Shown in pieces: positions 18,404 to 26,760 of a stretch of DNA of 64,000 nt (its first letter is position 1; the number at the start of each line of letters is the position of its first letter). A program made the position numbers and the translations under genes. Under the pieces are notes generated by a model. It was not told where the DNA came from. It worked only from the letters and a program-made list of their open reading frames with translations, and did not search any database. Origin of the DNA: CAVURW01 sp963743595 (GTDB lineage: Bacteria > Verrucomicrobiota > Verrucomicrobiia > Methylacidiphilales > UBA1321). Location of the stretch: contig CAVURW010000259.1 of assembly GCA_963743595.1 (NCBI GenBank), positions 1 to 64,000 on the forward strand, read 5' to 3'.

Positions 18404-18880
18404 CTAATCAGGCATCGACGTACCCACGCCTTGTCCAAACGGAGGCTCATTAGACTCTTTATCGGTGAACCACAGCATATCGCTAATCTGCGGCTCTTTC
18501 GAGAAGACTTCGGCGACATCGCCTACTATCGTCCGAAGTACCCTCTTTTGGTCGTCCGGCTTCGGACCACGACCGAAGAACGAAAAGAGCGACTTATCCG
18601 GAAGTGTGAAAAACGCGAGCCAATGGTATTGGTAACCGTCACTATCGTCGTCTTCCTGAATTCCCAACGAGGCGAAAAACTTCAGCCCATTTCGTTCAAT
18701 GAAGATTAAGACGCCCCAGTCTTCCTGGCAAAGTTTCGTATCGACCTTTAAGTTTGGGACTTTCTGAAGAAGCTCAACAAACCAACCAGCAGCGGATTCA
18801 GCCAGACAGCTTTCGCTATATCTCTCGTCAACAGCCATCGGTGCGGGATGGTTGAAAGTGACGTGGGTTTTCACGGTCAA
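18404..18880 (-). CDS. hypothetical protein
   Basis: 158 residues, no family recognised. Soluble, acidic, with a likely alpha/beta fold: ESAAGWFVELLQKVPNLKVDTKLCQEDWGVLIFIERNGLKFFASLG, a pattern seen in small stress or immunity-type proteins. No signal peptide or membrane segment. It converges with the rhodanese-DUF5069 gene and lies just downstream of the phosphorylase gene (13-base gap), so it may be cotranscribed with it. Confidence 0.55.
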   Translation of the reverse strand: MTVKTHVTFNHPAPMAVDERYSESCLAESAAGWFVELLQKVPNLKVDTKLCQEDWGVLIFIERNGLKFFASLGIQEDDDSDGYQYHWLAFFTLPDKSLFSFFGRGPKPDDQKRVLRTIVGDVAEVFSKEPQISDMLWFTDKESNEPPFGQGVGTSMPD

Positions 18881-18893
18881 ATCGAGAGAAGAT

Positions 18894-19601
18894 TTACCAA
18901 TGCTTTGGAAACTCGTCGGTGATCTGAATTAGGAATGAAGTGAGCGCCTTGCGAGCAATCGGCAGGCGCTTCACGAACTTGCTAAAAGGCATGATCTCCT
19001 TTGGATGCAGCGCCAGGTAGTTCAGCAGCCGAAGGGGCGTTACGGCGTCTTGCTCCACTAGGTAGGAGGCATTCATCGCTCCAATGGGAAGGTCCTCTTC
19101 AAATTGGTCGCTGATGGCGCGGATTGCCACGAATGGTACCTGTTTGTGGCTGGCTAGCTTGGCGACTGGGGCGGTTTCCATATCGACCACCTGCACGTTA
19201 TAACCGCGGGCAATATCTTCTTTCTGTCGGGGCGTGGAGATCACCTCCGCAGCCGTGTGAAACCGCCCGAAGTTAAATCCGGAGAGGAGCTTCACGAACG
19301 GCAGAATCTCGTTCGACGAGTAGTTGTCTGAAAGCACCACATTCCCCAGTTTCAATTGGGGTACTAGGGCTCCGCCGTAGCCTGAAAGGATAAGCGCGCG
19401 TATACGAAAATGACTAAACAGTATCTCGACACTCTGAGAGGCGTTTTTCGGGCCCATTCCGACGAGAGCCACGAGCACTTTTCGCTTACGAAACTTACTT
19501 AAGATCAAACGCAGCCGACCGATTTCAAAGTATTCTTTCTCCGTGCAGTGGGTGAGAAAGTCTTTGGCTTCGTCGGCCAATGGAAACGCGTAGCAGATCA
19601 T
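18894..19601 (-). CDS. nucleosidase / phosphorylase superfamily protein (PNP/MTAN fold)
   Basis: 235 residues. The fold signature is present: VALVGMGPKNASQSVEILF near residues 42-60, ILSGYGGALVPQLKLGNVVLSD around 70-91, and VVDMETAPVAKLASHKQVPFVAIRAISDQ with the VDMET substrate-binding element. Enzymes of this type cleave N-glycosidic bonds (methylthioadenosine/adenosylhomocysteine nucleosidase, hopanoid-associated phosphorylase). No hopanoid genes are in view, so the substrate is open. Start ATG at 19601. Confidence 0.8.
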   Translation of the reverse strand: MICYAFPLADEAKDFLTHCTEKEYFEIGRLRLILSKFRKRKVLVALVGMGPKNASQSVEILFSHFRIRALILSGYGGALVPQLKLGNVVLSDNYSSNEILPFVKLLSGFNFGRFHTAAEVISTPRQKEDIARGYNVQVVDMETAPVAKLASHKQVPFVAIRAISDQFEEDLPIGAMNASYLVEQDAVTPLRLLNYLALHPKEIMPFSKFVKRLPIARKALTSFLIQITDEFPKHW

Positions 19602-19709
19602 GGTGTGGGGCGATGGTAGCGCGGCTTAGCGAACTTTCGAGAAGAACGTGGAATTTTTTGTTTCCTTGGGCAGTAAAAGATAACACATCCGGGACACGCG
19701 GATCGCAAC

Positions 19710-20507
19710 TTATTCCCACGGCAAGACGATTTTTAAGCCATCGTAGGCCACCTCGATGTTCGGGGGTAATTCCGCTGAACGTTGCGCATGTGATTTGTCG
19801 TGCGCCTGGTGGGTCAGGTAGGTCTTCTGGGGCTTAATGATTTTCGAAGCCGCGATAGCGCCTTCAACATTAAAATGAGAGGTGTGACTCTTCTCGCGGG
19901 TGCCATCGATAATCAGCGTGTCCAAGCCGTTCAGGAGCTCGAAAACAGGATCGGGAATCTTGTTGCAATCGGTCATGTACGCCAGCAGGTTTTTGCCTTT
20001 TCTCGAAAAGAGGTAGGCGGTGTTAATAACGGCGCCGTGCGGTACGGGAAGAGGGGTGATGTGGAGACCACCGAAATCGAACGGCTTAGAGTCCACGATA
20101 TGTTCCAAGATCCGAACGTAACCAGCGATGTAAGGCGAGGGTCGAAACGCGTAAGGAAAGATGGTCCTGATCGATTCAATGGTGAAGCTTGAGCCATAGA
20201 TCGGCATTTCGCTGCCCAAGATATCGCAGAACCGACGTAGATCATCGAAGCCCATGATGTGATCGGCGTGGGCGTGGGTGAACAGGACGCAATCGACGCG
20301 CTGGATGTTCTCCCGGAGCGCTTGCACCCGGAGATCGGGCGGTGAATCGACGAGGATCGAGGCAAGCGGTGTCTGGACGCAGATGGAGCAGCGCGTGCGG
20401 TTGTCCCTGGGATCGGTGGAAAGACACACAGGACACTTACAGCCGATCATGGGAACGCCATGAGAGGTGCCGGAGCCCAAAACGGTGACGGTGATATTGC
20501 CAGACAT
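19710..20507 (-). CDS. MBL-fold metallohydrolase, PhnP-like phosphodiesterase
   Basis: 265 residues. Opens with VLGSGTSHGVPMIGCKCPVC (PhnP-type Cys-containing turn) and carries the metal motif THAHADHIMGFDD plus VPHGAV and a late THQAHDKS. PhnP-like enzymes hydrolyse cyclic phosphodiesters such as 5-phosphoribosyl 1,2-cyclic phosphate. No phn genes are nearby, so the physiological substrate is uncertain. It lies upstream of the nucleosidase-like gene on the same strand (108-base gap). Confidence 0.85.
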   Translation of the reverse strand: MSGNITVTVLGSGTSHGVPMIGCKCPVCLSTDPRDNRTRCSICVQTPLASILVDSPPDLRVQALRENIQRVDCVLFTHAHADHIMGFDDLRRFCDILGSEMPIYGSSFTIESIRTIFPYAFRPSPYIAGYVRILEHIVDSKPFDFGGLHITPLPVPHGAVINTAYLFSRKGKNLLAYMTDCNKIPDPVFELLNGLDTLIIDGTREKSHTSHFNVEGAIAASKIIKPQKTYLTHQAHDKSHAQRSAELPPNIEVAYDGLKIVLPWE

Positions 20508-20670
20508 AGTTATGAAAACCCGAAAAGTGTGCCCGAAAATGGGAGCATTGCACGCGGGTTTTTTGCCGGATTGATCACGGGTCCATAGTCAGGCCGGAGA
20601 ACGTAGCTCGTCGACAAAAGGCTGCGGGTTATCACGACGTAACCTTGCGTCGCCTGGCAGGGCCGCTGGA

Positions 20671-21918
20671 CTAACCGCGGAATCGCTCGATCAAGATGGA
20701 GGCGTTGTGGCCCCCGAATCCGAACGAATTGCTCAGCGCGACATCCACCTTCACCTCACGAGCTTTGTTCGGCACGTAATCGAGGTCGCATTGAGGATCC
20801 GGATTTTCCAGGTTGATCGTTGGAGGAACGATGCCCGTTTCGATCGCCTTCACGCAGGCGATCAGCTCGACCGCGCCAGCCGCGCCTAGCAAATGGCCTG
20901 TCATGCTCTTGGTGGAGCTCACGGGCACCGACTTAGCGTAGCTTGCGAAAGCGGTCTTGATCGCTTCCGTCTCGGCACTGTCACCCACGGGAGTGGAGGT
21001 GCCATGGGCGTTGATGTAGTTGACCTCTTCCGGGTTACGCTTGGCACGATTCAACGCACCGCGCATCGCCCGAACGGCTCCTGAGCCACCAGGAATTGTC
21101 GAAGTCATGTGGTAGGCATCGGCACTGAGGCCGTACCCGGTGATTTCCACCAGAATATTCGCGCCACGCTTCTTCGCAAATTCGAGTTCTTCCAGGACCA
21201 AAACACCAGCACCTTCGCCGAGCACAAAGCCGTCGCGGTCTTTATCGAACGGACGGGAGGCCCGCTGCGGTGCGTCGTTACGGGTGCTTAAGGCGCGGAG
21301 TGCCGCGAAACCGCTCATGCCCAAAGGAGTACAAGCCGCTTCACTGCCACCTGCCAACATCACGTCGGCTTCGTTATCGCGGATCAAGCGCCACGCTTCA
21401 CCGATACAGTTGTTTGAGGTGGCGCAAGCGGTGACTACGGCGAAGTTAGGTCCGGAGAATCCAAATTCAATCGAGATCAACCCAGCACCCATGTTGCTGA
21501 TCATCATCGGCACCATGAATGGCGAGATGCGACTGGGCCCCTTGGCGAGCAAAACCTCATTCTGCTCTCCCAGCGACTTTAAACCGCCGATACCCGACCC
21601 GACAATAACGCCCACCCGTTCTGGGTTGACGCTCTTCGGATCGAGACCGGAGTGACGCACCGCTTCCTTAGCGGAAGCCATGGCCAGTTGAGAGTAGCGA
21701 TCGGCACGGCGCGAGTCTTTCTCCACGAAGAACCAAGTCTTCGGCTCAAAGCCCTTCACCTGGCCTGCGAAACGACAATCGTACTTAGAGGTATCGAAGG
21801 TTTCGATTGTGGAGACGCCGCTGGTCCCTGCAATGAGGTTCGCCCAGAACGTGGGCACATCGTTCCCGACGGGCGTTACTCCACCCATTCCGGTTATCAC
21901 TACTCGTCGATCCGACAT
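20671..21918 (-). CDS. fabF: 3-oxoacyl-[acyl-carrier-protein] synthase II
   Basis: 415 residues, normal length. Catalytic residues are visible: Cys in VVTACATSNNCIGEA, His in INAHGTSTPVGDSAET, and His in SMTGHLLGAAGAVE, plus the C-terminal NSFGFGGHNASILIERF. It condenses malonyl-ACP with acyl-ACP in fatty acid elongation. acpP lies immediately upstream, separated by a strong terminator, so fabF receives only read-through or has its own promoter. Confidence 0.96.
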   Translation of the reverse strand: MSDRRVVITGMGGVTPVGNDVPTFWANLIAGTSGVSTIETFDTSKYDCRFAGQVKGFEPKTWFFVEKDSRRADRYSQLAMASAKEAVRHSGLDPKSVNPERVGVIVGSGIGGLKSLGEQNEVLLAKGPSRISPFMVPMMISNMGAGLISIEFGFSGPNFAVVTACATSNNCIGEAWRLIRDNEADVMLAGGSEAACTPLGMSGFAALRALSTRNDAPQRASRPFDKDRDGFVLGEGAGVLVLEELEFAKKRGANILVEITGYGLSADAYHMTSTIPGGSGAVRAMRGALNRAKRNPEEVNYINAHGTSTPVGDSAETEAIKTAFASYAKSVPVSSTKSMTGHLLGAAGAVELIACVKAIETGIVPPTINLENPDPQCDLDYVPNKAREVKVDVALSNSFGFGGHNASILIERFRG

Positions 21919-21957
21919 ATACCACGATTAAATCACAGAGCCCGCGTCTCGAGAACG

Positions 21958-21991
21958 AAAAAAGGCACCCTCCTTTTACAGGGTGCCTTTT
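21958..21991 (-). terminator. intrinsic terminator of acpP
   Basis: A perfect 11-base-pair stem (AAAGGCACCCT / AGGGTGCCTTT) with an eight-base loop sits 22 bases after the acpP stop. On the minus strand the stem is followed by a run of six T. It separates acpP from fabF and probably sets a higher level of acpP mRNA. Confidence 0.85.
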
Positions 21992-22012
21992 GATTCGTTC
22001 GGAAAAGGCTTC

Positions 22013-22258
22013 CTACTTACTACCCTTGTCTTCGATGTACTTAATGACGTCGCCTACCGTCTGAAGCTTTTCAGTGTCTTCATCCGGTACTTCAACGCTA
22101 AATTCTTCTTCAAAGGCCATCACGAGTTCTACCGTGTCCAGCGAATCTGCGCCCAGGTCCTCAATGAACCGGGTATTCGCCGTAACTTGCTCAGGCGTGA
22201 CGCCCAGCTGTTCCACGATAATTTCTCTGACCCTATCTTCAATCGACTTTTCTGCCAT
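22013..22258 (-). CDS. acpP: acyl carrier protein
   Basis: 81 residues, acidic. The phosphopantetheine attachment site DLGADSLDTVELVMAFEEEF is at residues about 34-53, with Ser in DSL. It carries growing acyl chains for FabF, LpxA and related enzymes encoded in this window. An AAGGAG ribosome site lies 12 bases before the ATG. Confidence 0.97.
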   Translation of the reverse strand: MAEKSIEDRVREIIVEQLGVTPEQVTANTRFIEDLGADSLDTVELVMAFEEEFSVEVPDEDTEKLQTVGDVIKYIEDKGSK

Positions 22259-22291
22259 AAAACGTATTAGCTCCTTGTTCTTGCTGGTGCG

Positions 22292-22320
22292 TTGTTACGT
22301 TTACCCGCCTCCTTTGGCAA
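22292..22320 (-). promoter_or_regulatory. probable sigma-70 promoter for acpP
   Basis: Read on the minus strand: TTGCCA (22315-22320), 17-base spacer, TAACAA (22292-22297). Transcription would start near 22285, leaving a leader of about 27 bases that contains the AAGGAG ribosome site. Confidence 0.45.
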
Positions 22321-22413
22321 ACTTTTTCTTTCACTTTCCTCTAAAAAAACAAAATTCCCTCTGAAAAAAACAGAGCGTCGAGAGAGGTTCGTCTGTGCTA
22401 TTTTAAGGACAAC

Positions 22414-23970
22414 ATGTCGGACCGACCAGACCTCACCGCCATCGTTCGCACCTTACCGCACTCTCCCGGCGTCTATCTCTACAAGGACCGATTCAACCGC
22501 GTGATCTATGTGGGGAAGGCCCGCGATCTCAATCGGCGCGTAAGCCAGTACTTTCTCCCCTCTCGCCACCAGCGTGCCGACCGTAAAACCCGTGCGCTGC
22601 TAGAACATATCTGGGACATCGAGTTTCATGTCGTTCGAAACGAGTCGGAATCGCTGCTTCTCGAGGGAAAGCTGATCAAAGAGTACCGTCCGCGCTATAA
22701 CATCAGCTTTCGAGACGACAAGCGGTTTCTCCTCGTAAAAATCAATCCCAGCGACCCCTTCCCGCGCTTTCAACTGACCCGCATGCGGAAGGACGACGGC
22801 TTCCGCTATTACGGGCCGTTTGCCCATTCCGGCTCGCTACGTAAGACCATGGAGCTGGTTCAAAAGAAGTTTCACCTGCGCACCTGCTACCCGCAAACAC
22901 CGGGCGAGAACGATTTTCGTCACTGCCTTCAGCACATCATTAAAAACTGCTCTGCACCCTGCGTGGGGCGCATTTCCCAGGTCGATTATAAGGCGGAGGT
23001 GGACCGCGCTTGTCAGTTCATGGAAGGCGCGTCTAAGGAGATTCTGGACGAAATTGAAAACGAGATGAAACAGGCCGCAATGGATCTCGATTTCGAGAAA
23101 GCCGCCGAATTGCGCAATCTCCTGGAAGACCTGCGTCGCACGACGAAGCCCACGAGGCGTTTCCATCGGCAATTCGTTACGACGATCAAGCCCGAATCGG
23201 ATATCGCGGAGCTGCAAGTCACGCTCAATCTGCCAAGTCTTCCCGACGTCATCGAGTGCTTCGATATCTCGAACATCTCCGTCACCCACAAAGTGGCCTC
23301 CATGGTCTGTTTCCGGGACGGCAAACCGGATCGCAAAAACTATCGCCGCTATCGCATCAAGACGGTGCTCGGTCAGGACGATTTCGCCAGCATGGCGGAG
23401 GTGGTTCGCCGACGTTATGCACGCGTGTTGAAGGAGGGCTATCGCCAGCCGAAACTCATTGTGGTGGATGGCGGGAAAGGGCAGCTCGGGATGGCCGTGC
23501 GCGAGCTGGAGGCGCTGAATCTCCCGCACCTGCCGATCATCGGCTTGGCTAAAGAGCGGGAAGAGATCTACCGCCCCGGCCAACGCGAGCCCATTGTCCT
23601 GGATCACCGCACGGGCGCGCTTCGCCTGCTCCAGCGGATTCGCGATGAGGCGCACCGCACCGCCAACGAGTATCACCAATTGCTCATGAAGCAACGGATC
23701 AACGAGAGCCTGCTCGATGATTGCCCAGGCATTAGCGAATCGCGTAAAAAGCTGCTTCTGAAGCACTTCGGATCGGTCGATCGGCTCAAGAACGCCACAG
23801 TCGATCAGCTTACGGAAATCCCCGGAGTGGGGCCGAAGCTGGCGGAATCGGTTGTCGAGTTCCTGGCCCATCTCAAAAAGAGACCTGCCGAGCCCCCCTC
23901 GGCACCCGTTGCACCCGCTGTGCCCGCCGCGCCCACGGAATTCGTCTACCGACTGGAGCGCCGTGAGTGA
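22414..23970 (+). CDS. uvrC: excinuclease ABC subunit C
   Basis: 518 residues, somewhat shorter than the usual 590-620. Domains in order: GIY-YIG nuclease (GVYLYKDRFNRVIYVGKARDLNRRV, residues about 16-95), a Cys-containing stretch (HCLQHIIKNCSAPCVGRISQ), UVR motif (EMKQAAMDLDFEKAAELRNLLEDLR), UvrC RNase H-like endonuclease (ECFDISNISVTHKVASMVCF to the VVDGGKGQLG block), and a C-terminal helix-hairpin-helix pair (LDDCPGISESRKKLLLKHFGSVDRL ... LTEIPGVGPKLAESV). It makes both incisions in nucleotide excision repair with UvrAB. The start codon at 22414 follows AAGGAC. Confidence 0.96.
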   Translation: MSDRPDLTAIVRTLPHSPGVYLYKDRFNRVIYVGKARDLNRRVSQYFLPSRHQRADRKTRALLEHIWDIEFHVVRNESESLLLEGKLIKEYRPRYNISFRDDKRFLLVKINPSDPFPRFQLTRMRKDDGFRYYGPFAHSGSLRKTMELVQKKFHLRTCYPQTPGENDFRHCLQHIIKNCSAPCVGRISQVDYKAEVDRACQFMEGASKEILDEIENEMKQAAMDLDFEKAAELRNLLEDLRRTTKPTRRFHRQFVTTIKPESDIAELQVTLNLPSLPDVIECFDISNISVTHKVASMVCFRDGKPDRKNYRRYRIKTVLGQDDFASMAEVVRRRYARVLKEGYRQPKLIVVDGGKGQLGMAVRELEALNLPHLPIIGLAKEREEIYRPGQREPIVLDHRTGALRLLQRIRDEAHRTANEYHQLLMKQRINESLLDDCPGISESRKKLLLKHFGSVDRLKNATVDQLTEIPGVGPKLAESVVEFLAHLKKRPAEPPSAPVAPAVPAAPTEFVYRLERRE

Positions 23971-24667
23971 CGAGCGACCCAAGTTCTTGCGGACTCACCC
24001 GATCCGGGACTTAGTGATCGTGGGGGTGCTCTTAACGGTTTTGTGCTGCCTTACGGGTCCCGCCAGCAGCGGCAATTATCGAACAGGCAGTGAGGGTAGG
24101 TCGGCGTGGCTTGCTAATAAATTGAGTACCGCTTTTTACCTCTATGCCACTGACCATGCCGGGAGGTTTCCGACGGGGCCAACATCTACCCTAGTTTTTC
24201 AACAGCTTTTTGATGAGCGCTATCTCAAAAAGGATTCCGATCTTGAGATTCATTTCTGGAAAAGGGATCAGTTCATGTTTGACGACAAGCTCGATCCAAA
24301 GAGCGTCTTTTGGGACGTTACCCAATGTGCCGAACGACCCTTAACAACAACAACAGACGATCCCAGCGATTTACCCCTGATTCTCTCTACGGGCTTCGGG
24401 CCAATAAAATTTCAGTCTGGCGTGAACGCAATGACGATTACCAATCCCCAGCTAAATCCGTGGAAACTGGATGGGGTCTCTGTCGCCTACCTTGACCAAA
24501 GTTGTCGCTTCATTTTCTCTTCCGACTACCGTCACGAGCATCAAAGTTCCGTGCAAGATTTTTACGATTACTGGTTCCCGCCGAGTTCTCAACCGGCCAA
24601 ACTGAACCTCACGGACGTCCCCTTCACCGTTCCGCCGAACACCACATACCACACCGTGACGCCCTAA
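23963..24667 (+). CDS. single-pass membrane protein with pseudopilin-like region
   Basis: The probable start is GTG at 23963 (VSDERPKFLRTHPIRD), overlapping the uvrC stop by eight bases, so the two are translationally coupled. About 234 residues: one membrane helix at residues 14-30 (LVIVGVLLTVLCCLTG), then LANKLSTAFYLYATDHAGRFPTGPTS, which resembles the post-helix region of type II/IV pilin-like proteins. The remainder is a beta-rich exported domain ending in Pro/Thr-rich sequence. Many planctomycete/verrucomicrobial proteins have such H-domain tails; no cleavage motif (GFTLIE) is seen. Function unknown. Confidence 0.6.
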   Translation: MSDERPKFLRTHPIRDLVIVGVLLTVLCCLTGPASSGNYRTGSEGRSAWLANKLSTAFYLYATDHAGRFPTGPTSTLVFQQLFDERYLKKDSDLEIHFWKRDQFMFDDKLDPKSVFWDVTQCAERPLTTTTDDPSDLPLILSTGFGPIKFQSGVNAMTITNPQLNPWKLDGVSVAYLDQSCRFIFSSDYRHEHQSSVQDFYDYWFPPSSQPAKLNLTDVPFTVPPNTTYHTVTP

Positions 24668-24699
24668 TCGGCACAGCAAACGCCAGAATCACCCCCGTG

Positions 24700-26061
24700 C
24701 TACTTGCGAACAACAAGCGTTCCCGCCAAATGATCGTGCCACGCTTTCCTCTCGACGCTCAAAAAGGCACTCAGAAATCCACCATAACAAAATAGGAACC
24801 CCAATATACGCCCGAAGCATCGCCAGATAGACCGGAGCAGCGATATCGGCCGGCCATCTGGCGTGATGACTTGGATGCCCACCGCCCGTTTCCCTAACGT
24901 TCCGCCGGTGCCATCCAGGATGCCGAAGTAGAGGAATAAAAGCAGGAAGTCGAACGAGATATCGTAAAGGATTGGCCAAAGTTTGCCTAAGAGCTCCGGA
25001 TGAGAACCCCCGGAGAGCACTAGAATGAAATCCTGTACGTGATGAGTGCTTGATTGGTTGAGCCCTGTCACATACCGAGCAGCCACCAGCAGGACGTTAT
25101 CGATCAAATTTGCCAGGAAACGAGTTCCCAATCCCGCATACGTGAATCGCAAGTTTTTCGAACTCCGGGTATCGGCGGCACGGTCGCTACCGCCAGAACT
25201 CATGACAAGAACGACGCCCAATATCGAAACAAGGATGACGGACCCGCCAATAACGTAGTTCCAATAAGGGAACTCGACCGGAGGCGGAGGAGGATTCGGG
25301 TCTGGAGTCGGCGTGGGAATCAGAGGTCTCAGGCGTTCGGTTAAATCCGCCGGAAGCCCCCCTCCATCTTCCCGCAACTGACTAAAAGGGATGGTAGTTC
25401 CTCCGACGGGGGTAATAACGTTGAGGCCGGTCTCGCCAATCTGCACCTGGACGTTCTCAAACCGGGTTCCGTCTTTCAGCGTAAAGCTGACAGAGCCGGG
25501 CTTATCGGCAAAACGGGATTGGTAGTCCTCGTAGGACATCCACTGGCCTTGCGCCTCTCGTTCACCGCTTTTGTACTTGGAAACGATCGACTCCAGCGAC
25601 ACAATCACCGGGGCCAGCGCGTCGGTGGTCGAAGGATAATTTCCTTCGAAAGCACCTAGCTCCCCGATGCTCGTTTCGACAAGAGCCAACTGATTGCTTT
25701 CCCCCACGTTCGGGAATACCGACTCAATAACGGTTTCTCGTTTCCGAATGTCTCCGCGATAGGCTTTAAACTGAGCGTCGGCAGTGATCTGATCGTAATA
25801 ACCCTTATCGAGATAAAGAATCTGCGTGACCTCGGTTTGATCAAATTGTGCAGGAGTCCCATTGAGCCCGGACGTAACAATTCCGCCCGGATTTACCCAT
25901 AGAATGTCTTTAAACACGATGTTTCGCGCCGGCCTTGCCGGGGAGGCGGCGAGAATCGCGATTCCCTTCGGCAGTGCCTGCGCTTCGGCCGAAAAAGGCA
26001 CGAACATCGCCACTAAAACCAAGGCGATCCAAACCCGCGTAAGGAGAGGGAGGTTCGACAT
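24700..26061 (-). CDS. RDD-domain membrane protein with exported N-terminal half
   Basis: 453 residues. A signal peptide (residues 1-28) is followed by about 230 exported residues with beta-rich segments such as VSFTLKDGTRFENVQVQIGETGLNVITPVGGTTIPFSQL. A Pro-rich spacer (PTPTPDPNPPPPP) then leads to a membrane helix (residues about 270-288). The C-terminal RDD domain follows: GLGTRFLANLIDNVLLVAARYVTG and GTLGKRAVGIQVITPDGRPISLLRSIWRCFGRILG, ending KAWHDHLAGTLVVRK. RDD domains are small membrane domains, some linked to sodium/proton exchange. Combining an exported sensor-like half with RDD is unusual but function is not predictable. It is divergent from tetR. Confidence 0.75.
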   Translation of the reverse strand: MSNLPLLTRVWIALVLVAMFVPFSAEAQALPKGIAILAASPARPARNIVFKDILWVNPGGIVTSGLNGTPAQFDQTEVTQILYLDKGYYDQITADAQFKAYRGDIRKRETVIESVFPNVGESNQLALVETSIGELGAFEGNYPSTTDALAPVIVSLESIVSKYKSGEREAQGQWMSYEDYQSRFADKPGSVSFTLKDGTRFENVQVQIGETGLNVITPVGGTTIPFSQLREDGGGLPADLTERLRPLIPTPTPDPNPPPPPVEFPYWNYVIGGSVILVSILGVVLVMSSGGSDRAADTRSSKNLRFTYAGLGTRFLANLIDNVLLVAARYVTGLNQSSTHHVQDFILVLSGGSHPELLGKLWPILYDISFDFLLLFLYFGILDGTGGTLGKRAVGIQVITPDGRPISLLRSIWRCFGRILGFLFCYGGFLSAFLSVERKAWHDHLAGTLVVRK

Positions 26062-26150
26062 GGAAAACGTATGGAGGAGCTATTGTGGGTTCGTCAAGCT
26101 CGCTGGCTTCGGCTAAGCAAGAGTTGCGCGAAATGGAAAGGCGGTGTATG

Positions 26151-26172
26151 CATGTAAGTAGGTACTTACATG
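26151..26172. promoter_or_regulatory. perfect palindrome, likely TetR operator, overlapping the tetR start codon
   Basis: Half-sites CATGTAAGTA and TACTTACATG are separated by GG, giving a fully symmetric 22-base element. Its last three bases are the ATG of tetR. Position and symmetry fit an autoregulatory operator for the efflux operon and possibly the divergent RDD gene (start 26061). Confidence 0.75.
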
Positions 26173-26760
26173 AGCGCTAAAATCGTCAAGGAAGAGACCC
26201 GTGCACGCCTCCTTAAAGCGGCCCTGGAAGTCTTTTCTCGAGATGGCCTTGATGGCGCCACCACCCACGATATCGCCGAGGTGGCCGGTGTCAATGAGGT
26301 CACCCTGTTTCGCCATTTCAAAAGCAAACGCCAGTTGCTCACCGAGGTGGTGCAATGTCATTGCGAAGAATACGACCCCATGTTCGCCCAGGCTAAAGTG
26401 GAGTCGTGGGACGATATTCGCGCCACGATCACCCAATTCGTGGAGCGGACGAACGCGTTTTCCACGCAATATGAGCATTTCATTCGTGCGATCATCGGTG
26501 AGGTCTCACGTGAGCCGGAGCTGGCCAAGCAAATGTTTGCGGCCTCGCGGTACAAGCGGGAGCTGCTCACCACCTACCTGGGCGAGGGCCAAAAACGGGG
26601 ACTGATCCGCCCGGATATCGATCTCAAAAGCACGGTGGCGGTCTTGCAGTCGATGATCCTCGGGTACACCATCCGCCGACCGTTGCTCGAGCCGGAGATG
26701 GATCGGAATCTCTATCTAAAATCGGCACTGGAACTCTTTTTCCGGGGGATCGCCGCATGA
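26170..26760 (+). CDS. TetR-family transcriptional regulator
   Basis: 196 residues. N-terminal helix-turn-helix: RARLLKAALEVFSRDGLDGATTHDIAEVAGVNEVTLFRHFKSKRQLLTEVV (residues about 9-59). The C-terminal ligand domain is of the unassigned type. It starts inside the palindrome described above and overlaps the MFS gene by four bases (ATGA), so all three efflux genes form one operon. It should repress the operon until an inducer (drug or metabolite) binds. Confidence 0.93.
   Translation: MSAKIVKEETRARLLKAALEVFSRDGLDGATTHDIAEVAGVNEVTLFRHFKSKRQLLTEVVQCHCEEYDPMFAQAKVESWDDIRATITQFVERTNAFSTQYEHFIRAIIGEVSREPELAKQMFAASRYKRELLTTYLGEGQKRGLIRPDIDLKSTVAVLQSMILGYTIRRPLLEPEMDRNLYLKSALELFFRGIAA

Noticed and set aside
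22837..23982. 381-codon minus-strand ORF opposite uvrC
   Set aside because: Antisense shadow; uvrC on the plus strand has all family motifs and the shadow has none.
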